DNA from: an uncultured Bacilli bacterium
GTDB lineage: Bacteria; Bacillota_I; Bacilli_A; RF39; UBA660
NCBI GenBank assembly: GCA_947584955.1
Contig: CANPWS010000088.1
Coordinates: forward strand, 1 to 5,258
DNA: 5,258 nucleotides
Reading direction: 5' to 3'
Of the stretch, positions 1 to 4,640 are shown piece after piece. Within the stretch, counting starts at the first letter, position 1. The number at the start of each line of letters is the position of its first letter. The position numbers and the translations under genes are program-made. The notes beneath the pieces are model-generated. The model ran no database searches. It was not told where the DNA came from and saw only the letters and a list, made by a program, of their open reading frames with translations.

Positions 1-1
1 T

Positions 2-1120
2 AATGGTAAATGTCCTGATTGTGGTAGAGAAGTTCATGAAGCATGTGAAGAAGCTTATTTTTTCAAATTATCTAAGTATCAGAAACGATTAGAAAAATAT
101 CTTGATGAACATCCTAATTTTATTGTTCCAGAGGCAAGAAAAAACGAAATGATAAATAATTTTATTAAACCAGGAATCCAAGATTTGTGTATAACAAGAA
201 CAACTTTTTCTTGGGGAATTCCTGTAGAAAGAGATCCAAAACATGTTATTTATGTTTGGTTAGATGCCTTAACTAACTATATAACAAATATAGGATATGA
301 CATTAATTCACAAACAGAACAGTTTAAAAAATATTGGCCTGCCGATTTACATTTAATAGGTAAAGATATTATGAGATTTCATTCCATTTATTGGCCTTGC
401 TTTTTATGGAGTTTGGATTTAGAACTTCCAATTCAAATATTTGGTCATCCATGGTTGTTAATGAATAACGATAAAATGAGTAAAAGCAAGGGTAATGTTA
501 TTTATGCAGATGATTTAGTAGAAAAATTTGGAGTCGATGCAGTTAGATATTACTTGCTTCATGAAATTCCTTATTCTAGTGATGGTAATATTACTTATGA
601 ACTTTTAATAGATAGAATAAATGCTGATTTAGCAAATCTATTAGGAAATTTAGTTCAAAGAACGATTTCAATGGGAAATAAATATTTTAGTGGTATAGTA
701 AGTAATAAAAAAATTCAAGATGAAAAAGATATAAAATTAATAACAGAAATTAATAAATTAGAAGATAGATTAGAAATAAAAATGGATAAATTAGAAATAA
801 GTAATGCTGTTAGTGAAATTTTTAGCGTTTTAAGATTAAGTAATAAGTATATAGATGAAACAATGCCTTGGATATTAGCTAAAGATCAAACTAAGAAAGA
901 CAGATTAGAAACTGTTATATATAATTTATTAGAATCCATAAGAGTTTGTTCTGTATTCTTAAGTCCTTTTTTACCAGAAACAGCCATAAAGATGCAGCAA
1001 CAACTTAATAATAATTGTCAAAATGTAAATTTTATAGATGATAATGAATATAAATTAAAATCACCAGAACCATTATTTATGAGGGTTGACAAAGATAAAT
1101 TCTATAAAGAAAATGTCTAA
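2..1120 (+). CDS. metG: Methionyl-tRNA synthetase, C-terminal 372 residues (5' end outside window)
   Basis: Cytoplasmic class I aminoacyl-tRNA synthetase that charges tRNA-Met using ATP. The frame is open from base 2, upstream of the first in-window ATG at 149, so the gene enters from the left and 149 is not its start. Visible family features, numbered from base 2: the second half of the zinc knuckle, CPDCG (Cys4, Cys7); the core blocks SWGIPV and WLDALTNYIT; GKDIMRFHSIYWP; the ATP-loop signature KMSKS at about 158-162 (bases 473-487); and a helical anticodon-binding domain containing the conserved segment ETMPWILAKD. The HIGH motif lies outside the window. The protein ends soon after PEPLFMRVD, so it lacks the C-terminal Trbp111-like tRNA-binding domain present in the longer B. 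subtilis enzyme. That gives a short form of roughly 500 residues, estimated from the family. Identification is secure. Confidence 0.97.
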   Translation, partial: NGKCPDCGREVHEACEEAYFFKLSKYQKRLEKYLDEHPNFIVPEARKNEMINNFIKPGIQDLCITRTTFSWGIPVERDPKHVIYVWLDALTNYITNIGYDINSQTEQFKKYWPADLHLIGKDIMRFHSIYWPCFLWSLDLELPIQIFGHPWLLMNNDKMSKSKGNVIYADDLVEKFGVDAVRYYLLHEIPYSSDGNITYELLIDRINADLANLLGNLVQRTISMGNKYFSGIVSNKKIQDEKDIKLITEINKLEDRLEIKMDKLEISNAVSEIFSVLRLSNKYIDETMPWILAKDQTKKDRLETVIYNLLESIRVCSVFLSPFLPETAIKMQQQLNNNCQNVNFIDDNEYKLKSPEPLFMRVDKDKFYKENV

Positions 1121-1136
1121 TATTGTATAAAAATGT

Positions 1137-1175
1137 AAAGATAGGTAAAGTTAGTAAAACAAATCCTGTCTTTTT
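1137..1175 (+). terminator. Possible rho-independent terminator of metG
   Basis: AAAGATAGG (1137-1145) can pair with CCTGTCTTT (1165-1173) in a 9-bp stem that includes one G-U pair. The loop is about 19 bases, and a run of five T (1171-1175) overlaps the stem base. It begins 17 bases after the metG stop codon. The long loop and short T run make it a modest terminator at best. Confidence 0.45.
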
Positions 1176-1176
1176 A

Positions 1177-1185
1177 TGTTATAGT
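1177..1185 (+). promoter_or_regulatory. Possible extended -10 promoter upstream of the small ORF
   Basis: TGTTATAGT fits an extended -10 (TG-N-TATAGT). No recognisable -35 lies 17 bases upstream (AAACAA there), so the call rests on the -10 alone. Transcription would begin near 1192 and read into the micro-ORF at 1247. In DNA this AT-rich a chance match is quite possible. Confidence 0.25.
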
Positions 1186-1202
1186 TTTAAAGGTAGTTCA
1201 AG

Positions 1203-1240
1203 TAGTTCGTAGTAAAAAAATATATGAAAGGAGCGAACTA
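1203..1240 (+). repeat. Inverted repeat enclosing the small-ORF Shine-Dalgarno
   Basis: TAGTTCG (1203-1209) and CGAACTA (1234-1240) are perfect 7-bp complements separated by 24 bases. The candidate ribosome-binding site GAAAGGAG (1226-1233) lies at the 3' end of the loop, directly against the right arm. A second copy of TAGTTC at 1194-1199 could pair with the same right arm, giving two competing hairpins. This may be a translational control structure for the ORF at 1247, but no function is demonstrated. Confidence 0.4.
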
Positions 1241-1246
1241 GTAATC

Positions 1247-1426
1247 ATGTTATGTGGTGATGAACCAAAAATTTTTAAGTTTTTAAATTTAGATTTTTTT
1301 TATATATTTTTTGTTATTATGTTTATTATATCATTTATAAATTATAGAAACTATCTAGATTTAGGTTACTTTATATTAATAACTATAAATTATATTAAAT
1401 TAAAGTTAATTAAAAAAAACTCATAA
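1247..1426 (+). CDS. Possible small hydrophobic membrane protein, 59 aa, unrecognised
   Basis: I do not recognise this protein. The ATG at 1247 opens a 59-codon frame ending in TAA (1424-1426). A strong Shine-Dalgarno, GAAAGGAG (1226-1233), lies upstream, although its 13-base spacing is longer than ideal. The product has a short N-terminal segment (MLCGDEPKIFKF), one hydrophobic stretch at about residues 14-32 rich in Phe and Ile, a second weaker aromatic/aliphatic stretch at about 37-51, and a lysine-rich C-terminus (KLKLIKKNS). That suggests one or two membrane passes with a cytoplasmic positive end. A hairpin follows directly at the stop codon. Against it: T-rich DNA readily encodes Phe/Ile-rich frames by chance, and no homolog is known to me. 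It otherwise occupies a 360-base gap between metG and tatD. Confidence 0.4.
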   Translation: MLCGDEPKIFKFLNLDFFYIFFVIMFIISFINYRNYLDLGYFILITINYIKLKLIKKNS

Positions 1427-1449
1427 AATATCATTGACACTGATATTTT
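1425..1449 (+). terminator. AT-rich hairpin, terminator-like, with a -35 box in its loop
   Basis: AAAATATCA (1425-1433) and TGATATTTT (1441-1449) form a perfect 9-bp stem with a 7-base loop, TTGACAC. It is followed by more T (TTTGTTTT). It starts at the stop codon of the small ORF. Each arm has only one C or G, so the RNA stem would be weak. The loop is exactly the -35 box of the tatD promoter, so the palindrome could equally be an operator. Confidence 0.45.
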
Positions 1450-1462
1450 TTTGTTTTAATCT
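1434..1462 (+). promoter_or_regulatory. Sigma-A-type promoter of tatD
   Basis: A consensus -35 TTGACA (1434-1439) is followed after 17 bases by TAATCT (1457-1462). Initiation would fall near 1469, leaving a leader of only about 12 bases, in which the Shine-Dalgarno GAGGTG (1470-1475) is almost the first thing transcribed. The perfect -35 and ideal spacing make this one of the stronger promoter candidates in the window. Confidence 0.65.
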
Positions 1463-1480
1463 TTTTTTAGAGGTGGGTAT

Positions 1481-2236
1481 ATGTTTATAGATACACATTG
1501 CCATATATCAAAAAAATATTATAATAATATAGATAAAATTATATTTGAGTGTTTTGATGCTAAAGTAGAAAAAATAATTGTTTCTTGTTGCGAAAAGACA
1601 GATATTGAAGAAACATTGCAGTTATTAAATAAATATAAAAATATATATGCTACTTTTGGTTTTCATCCTGATCAGGCAGATATAGTTACACAAGAGGATC
1701 TTCAGCAACTAGAAAACATAATTGCTACAAATTCAAAAATAGTAGGAATAGGAGAAATAGGTCTAGACTATCACTATGGAACTAATAAAGAAAAACAAAA
1801 AAAATTATTTGAAAAGCAATTATCTTTAGCTGAAAAATTAAAAATGCCTATTGTTATTCATAGTAGGGAAGCTACAAAAGACACAATTGACATTTTAAAA
1901 AAATATAAATTAAAAGGAGTAATTCATTGTTTTTCTGGAAGTTTAGAAACTGCAAATATATATATTAAAATGGGATATAAATTAGGGATAGGAGGAATTG
2001 TGACGTTTAAAAATAGTAAACTAGGTGAGGTTATAAAAACAATTTCTATTGATAATATTGTTTTAGAAACAGATAGTCCATATTTAACTCCAGAACCATT
2101 TAGAGGTAAACAAAATAGTTCAAAATATATTCCAATCATAGCATCAAAAATATCTGAATTAAAAAGTATTTCAAGAGATAATATAGAAATTTTTACTACA
2201 AAAAATTGTTATGAAATATTTGACTTAGACAGCTAA
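1481..2236 (+). CDS. tatD: TatD-family metal-dependent hydrolase/DNase
   Basis: Soluble TIM-barrel metallohydrolase of the amidohydrolase superfamily, 251 residues, the normal TatD length. Family members act as metal-dependent 3'-5' exonucleases or DNases on damaged or single-stranded DNA. The B. subtilis counterpart is yabD. Metal-binding residues are visible: His6 and His8 in DTHCH, Glu92 in GIGEIGLDY, His127 in VIHSRE, His149 in GVIHCFSG, and Asp198 in LETDSPYLTPEP. FGFHP (59-63) and the late RGKQNSS block (208-214) are also typical. The ATG at 1481 is supported by Shine-Dalgarno GAGGTG five bases upstream and by the MFIDTHCH start expected of the family. The position after metG matches the Bacillus/Clostridium order. 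The biological substrate of these proteins is not settled, and the name does not imply a role in Tat export. Confidence 0.96.
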   Translation: MFIDTHCHISKKYYNNIDKIIFECFDAKVEKIIVSCCEKTDIEETLQLLNKYKNIYATFGFHPDQADIVTQEDLQQLENIIATNSKIVGIGEIGLDYHYGTNKEKQKKLFEKQLSLAEKLKMPIVIHSREATKDTIDILKKYKLKGVIHCFSGSLETANIYIKMGYKLGIGGIVTFKNSKLGEVIKTISIDNIVLETDSPYLTPEPFRGKQNSSKYIPIIASKISELKSISRDNIEIFTTKNCYEIFDLDS

Positions 2237-2248
2237 TAATGATAATAT
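2220..2248 (+). promoter_or_regulatory. Strong sigma-A-type promoter for the membrane protein gene, inside the tatD 3' end
   Basis: TTGACT (2220-2225), 17 bases, then TAATAT (2243-2248) with the extended-10 dinucleotide TG at 2240-2241. The -35 lies within the last codons of tatD. Initiation near 2255 would give a leader of about 32 bases before the ATG at 2287. Both boxes overlap the arms of an inverted repeat, ACTTAGA (2223-2229) and TCTAAGT (2248-2254), which could bind a repressor. Confidence 0.6.
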
Positions 2249-2286
2249 CTAAGTAGAATATACTTTTCTTAAAGAGAGGCTAAGAA

Positions 2287-2904
2287 ATGAAAAAAGAAGA
2301 ATTAGAAAACAAAACATATGAACAAAAAATCCTTTTGTCTCTTCTTATTATCATATTACTAGTAATTTTTGTAATTATTTTCTCGTTTATAACTTATACG
2401 TACATTAATGCTAATGATGATAACGATGGTAATAGACAAACAACAGATAATGTAAGTATGACATATACAGAAAGCACAAATGGAATAACGCTTGAAAATG
2501 CAGTTCCAATATCGGATGAAAAAGGAAAAAAATTAAATGCAGATGGTCAATATTTTGACTTTACAATAAAAACAAATGTCGTAAAAAATACTAAAGTTGT
2601 ATATGAAATAGTAGCTTTAAAAGAGGAAAATTCAACTCTTTCAGATAATGAGATAAAAATTTATTTAGAAAAACAACAAAGTGGAACATATGAAGAAGTA
2701 TTATCTCCAACAGTTTTTACACCTTTAAAAGAAAAAACATTAGTTGGTTCACCAAAAGGTGCAATGGTATTATTAAAAGTTATTAAAAAAAGTAGTGAAA
2801 CAGATAATTATAGAGTAAGATTGTGGGTGAATGAATCAACAAATAACCTCCAAGAAGTGAAAAATTATTCAATAAAAATAAATGTTTATGGAATGATACA
2901 ATAA
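2287..2904 (+). CDS. Single-pass membrane/exported protein, likely substrate of the adjacent signal peptidase
   Basis: Unnamed 205-residue protein. A short charged N-terminus (MKKEELENKTYEQK) precedes one long hydrophobic segment (about residues 15-39), then an acidic, Asn/Asp/Thr-rich linker and a predominantly beta-type outer domain (about 58-205) with almost no helix-like or cysteine content. Blocks such as ITLENAVPISDEKG (67-80), YFDFTIK (89-95), YRVRLWVNES (175-184) and YSIKINVYGM (194-203) resemble hypothetical exported proteins I recall from uncultured Bacillota; that is memory, not a search. The sequence after the membrane segment, TYTYINAND, could be a cleavage region (for example after Ala42). 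The start is supported by AGAGAGG (2273-2279), 7 bases before the ATG. The neighbouring SipW-type peptidase suggests that it is processed like TasA/camelysin-class proteins. Alternatively it stays anchored by its N-terminal helix. Confidence 0.85.
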   Translation: MKKEELENKTYEQKILLSLLIIILLVIFVIIFSFITYTYINANDDNDGNRQTTDNVSMTYTESTNGITLENAVPISDEKGKKLNADGQYFDFTIKTNVVKNTKVVYEIVALKEENSTLSDNEIKIYLEKQQSGTYEEVLSPTVFTPLKEKTLVGSPKGAMVLLKVIKKSSETDNYRVRLWVNESTNNLQEVKNYSIKINVYGMIQ

Positions 2905-2924
2905 ATGAGAAAAACATAATTATT

Positions 2925-2974
2925 AAAACCAAAAATGTTTTTTTTATTTTATAAATTATATATTGGTTTTTTTT
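2925..2974 (+). terminator. Possible rho-independent terminator after the membrane protein gene
   Basis: AAAACCAA (2925-2932) and TTGGTTTT (2963-2970) form an 8-bp perfect stem continued by four more T. The 30-base loop is nearly all A/T and may fold further. It lies 20 bases past the stop. Its right arm also supplies the -35 of the following promoter. The large loop lowers confidence. Confidence 0.4.
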
Positions 2975-2991
2975 ATAAAACATGATATTAT
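2963..2991 (+). promoter_or_regulatory. Extended -10 promoter of the signal peptidase gene
   Basis: A partial -35 TTGGTT (2963-2968), 17 bases, then TATTAT (2986-2991) preceded by TG-A (2983-2985), an extended -10. Predicted initiation is near 2998, about 31 bases before the ATG at 3029. This would let the peptidase be made independently of its presumed substrate. Confidence 0.45.
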
Positions 2992-3018
2992 TTATATACA
3001 ATAAAGTATTTATAATGT

Positions 3019-3023
3019 GGAGG
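3019..3023 (+). promoter_or_regulatory. Shine-Dalgarno that fixes the signal peptidase start at 3029
   Basis: GGAGG lies 5 bases before ATG 3029. A longer reading from GTG 3017 would put this perfect ribosome-binding site inside the coding region, so the ATG at 3029 is preferred. Confidence 0.8.
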
Positions 3024-3028
3024 ATTTT

Positions 3029-3739
3029 ATGGAAAAAGATAAAAACAATAAATCAAAAAAAAAATTAAAAATTATTTATCAATTTTACCATTTTATTGCT
3101 AAAATACTTTTATACTCTATATTTGTTATATTAGCATTGGTTGCATTAATGTTTATATTATATTTTGTAGATCTTGAAAAAAATATAAAAAATGGTGTTG
3201 ATAAACAGCCTTTATTTGGAGCATATATTATAATTAGTCCTAGTATGGTTCCAACAATAAAAGTAGAAGATGCAATTATTATTCAAAGAAAAGAAAAAGA
3301 AGAATTAGAAATAGGAGATATTGTAACATTTTTATCAACAGATCCTAGGTATTCAGGAATAACAATTACTCATAGAATAGTTGGAAAAGAAAAATCAAAA
3401 GACGGAAAAGTGTACTTTAGAACTAAAGGAGATAATAATAATACGGAAGATGCTGCATTAGTTCCTTATGATAATATATATGGAAAAGTGATATTGAAGA
3501 TTCCTAAGATAGGATATATACAACAAATATTAACTAATTTTTATGGTTGGGTATTTTTAATTTTAATTCCCTGTTTAGGCATTATTATATATGATATTGT
3601 TAAAATATTAAAATCATTATTTGTAACTGTAAGAACAAAAACAAAAAAAGAACAATCAAAACAAGAGGAATATATAGAAGTTATTGAAACTAAAGAAGAA
3701 ATAGAAAAAAAGGATAATAATGATATAGATATTATTTAA
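3029..3739 (+). CDS. ER/SipW-type signal peptidase I
   Basis: Membrane serine protease that removes signal peptides from exported proteins on the outer face of the membrane; 236 residues from ATG 3029. A Lys-rich cytoplasmic N-terminus leads into membrane segment 1 (about 22-47). The external catalytic domain follows: SPSMVPT with nucleophile Ser72, then ITITHRIVG with His115 where most bacterial enzymes carry the general-base lysine, then RTKGDNNNTEDA with conserved Asp135 and Asp141. Membrane segment 2 (about 171-196) is followed by a 40-residue Lys/Glu-rich cytoplasmic tail. The Ser-His arrangement places it in the ER/archaeal subgroup that includes B. subtilis SipW, not with LepB/SipS. 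SipW enzymes typically serve a few dedicated substrates encoded nearby, here most likely the protein at 2287-2904. The charged C-terminal tail is longer than the catalytic core needs and its role is unknown. Confidence 0.92.
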   Translation: MEKDKNNKSKKKLKIIYQFYHFIAKILLYSIFVILALVALMFILYFVDLEKNIKNGVDKQPLFGAYIIISPSMVPTIKVEDAIIIQRKEKEELEIGDIVTFLSTDPRYSGITITHRIVGKEKSKDGKVYFRTKGDNNNTEDAALVPYDNIYGKVILKIPKIGYIQQILTNFYGWVFLILIPCLGIIIYDIVKILKSLFVTVRTKTKKEQSKQEEYIEVIETKEEIEKKDNNDIDII

Positions 3740-3773
3740 AGTATGAGTTGATTTATAGACGTATACTTTTTTT
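3738..3773 (+). terminator. Likely rho-independent terminator of the signal peptidase gene
   Basis: AAAGTAT (3738-3744) pairs perfectly with ATACTTT (3763-3769), with a possible extra G-U pair inside. The right arm runs into an uninterrupted seven-T tract (3767-3773). The loop is about 18 bases. It overlaps the stop codon of the peptidase gene and separates it from rsmA. Confidence 0.5.
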
Positions 3774-3776
3774 ATT
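3748..3776 (+). promoter_or_regulatory. Weak candidate promoter for rsmA
   Basis: TTGATT (3748-3753) is followed 17 bases later by TTTATT (3771-3776), or 19 bases later by the better -10 TATTAT (3773-3778). The -35 falls in the loop of the preceding terminator hairpin. It would start transcription near 3783, just ahead of the rsmA ribosome-binding site AAAAGG (3787-3792). Neither arrangement is close to consensus. Confidence 0.3.
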
Positions 3777-3803
3777 ATATAATTAGAAAAAGGTAGTGGT
3801 TTA

Positions 3804-4595
3804 ATGGATAGATTTAATTTTAAAAAAAAATATGGACAAAATTTTTTGACTGATATAAATTTAGTAAAAAAAATTGTATCTATTGCTAATATTGAAGAAA
3901 ATTCTTTAACTATAGAAGTTGGTCCTGGAAAAGGAATACTTTCAAAACAGTTATTAGAAATATCAACTAATGTTTTATTGTATGAAATAGATATTGAACT
4001 AAAAGATTCACTAGAACGGGAATTAAATATTTATCAAAATAAATATATTATATATGATGATTTTTTAAAGAGAAATATAAATAATGATATAAAAAATTAT
4101 AGTTATAATAATGTTTATTTTGTAAGTAATGTTCCATATTATATAACAACACCAATTTTAATGAAATTAATTGATTCAAAGATAAATTTTAAGAAAATTG
4201 TACTAATGGTTCAAGAAGAACTTGGTGAAAGAATTTGTGCAAAGCCAGGAACTAGAAATTATGGTTCTCTTACGGTTTTACTTAGTTATTATTACGAAAT
4301 AAGAAAGGAATTTAAAGTTAGTCGAAAAATGTTTGTGCCTAAACCTAATGTTGATAGTATAGTAATATCTATGTCACTTAAAAATCAAAAAAGTTTTGTA
4401 AAAAACGAAGAGCATTTTTTTAAACTAGTAAGGGACTGTTTTCAATATAAAAGAAAAAATATAAGAAACAACTTAAAACAATACGATTTAAATATTGTTG
4501 AAGTAGTGTTAAAAAATAGTGGATATAAGCTAAGTGATAGAGCTGAGCAGCTTCCAATGGAGATTTTTGTTAAGATTAGTAATGCTCTAAACTAA
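3804..4595 (+). CDS. rsmA: 16S rRNA (adenine 1518/1519-N6,N6)-dimethyltransferase
   Basis: KsgA/RsmA, 263 residues. It uses S-adenosylmethionine to dimethylate two adjacent adenines in the 3'-terminal hairpin of 16S rRNA during late small-subunit assembly; its loss is classically linked to kasugamycin resistance. Visible motifs: KKYGQNFL (8-15); the SAM-binding loop EVGPGKG (38-44); the ribose-contact acid in YEIDIEL (Glu61); YDDFLK (84-89); the catalytic motif NVPYYITTP (109-117), a valine variant of the usual NLPY; FVPKPNVDS (177-185); FQYKRKNIRNNL (213-224); and the C-terminal RAEQLPMEIFVKISNAL. AAAAGG (3787-3792) precedes the ATG. Placement immediately upstream of yabG is as in B. subtilis, but rnmV, which normally sits just before it there, is absent. 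Confidence 0.97.
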   Translation: MDRFNFKKKYGQNFLTDINLVKKIVSIANIEENSLTIEVGPGKGILSKQLLEISTNVLLYEIDIELKDSLERELNIYQNKYIIYDDFLKRNINNDIKNYSYNNVYFVSNVPYYITTPILMKLIDSKINFKKIVLMVQEELGERICAKPGTRNYGSLTVLLSYYYEIRKEFKVSRKMFVPKPNVDSIVISMSLKNQKSFVKNEEHFFKLVRDCFQYKRKNIRNNLKQYDLNIVEVVLKNSGYKLSDRAEQLPMEIFVKISNALN

Positions 4596-4623
4596 TAATA
4601 TTTTTAATGTTTTGTCATATAAT
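4596..4623 (+). promoter_or_regulatory. Candidate mother-cell (sigma-E/K-like) promoter of yabG
   Basis: CATATAAT (4616-4623) resembles the sigma-E -10 (CATACAMT-type) and the CATA start of the sigma-K -10. TAATATT (4596-4602), 13 bases upstream, resembles a sigma-E -35 (ATATT core). The same -10 contains a perfect TATAAT, but the sigma-A -35 position reads ATAATA, so sigma-A recognition lacks support. Expected initiation is only a few bases before the GGAG at 4629-4632, which is tight. Read-through from rsmA is also possible, since no clear terminator lies between the genes. Confidence 0.35.
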
Positions 4624-4640
4624 TTGATGGAGATGATTAT

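Noticed and set aside
149..151. ATG 149 as the start of metG
   Set aside because: The same frame is open upstream and encodes conserved synthetase sequence, including CPDCGREV, so this Met is internal.
1924..2139. Minus-strand 71-codon open frame
   Set aside because: It lies entirely within tatD, which has complete family motifs. It has no ribosome-binding site and its product resembles nothing.
2223..2254. ACTTAGA/TCTAAGT inverted repeat as a tatD terminator
   Set aside because: No T run follows the right arm, its left arm is inside coding sequence, and both arms overlap a near-consensus promoter. An operator or chance is more likely.
2251..2270. AAGTA/TACTT mini-hairpin followed by TTTTCTT as a terminator
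   Set aside because: The stem is only 5 bp with one G-C pair and would lie at the start of the predicted transcript of the gene at 2287.
2783..3001. Minus-strand 72-codon open frame
   Set aside because: It overlaps the 3' end of the membrane-protein gene and the T-rich terminator/promoter region. Its Phe/Tyr/Ile/Leu-rich product reflects base composition.
3017..3028. GTG start giving four extra residues on the signal peptidase
   Set aside because: The GTG overlaps the GGAGG ribosome-binding site that serves ATG 3029 at a good 5-base spacing.
4612..4623. Perfect TATAAT as a sigma-A promoter of yabG
   Set aside because: The sigma-A -35 position reads ATAATA and there is no TG extension. The sporulation-type reading fits the gene's known biology better, though neither is proven.
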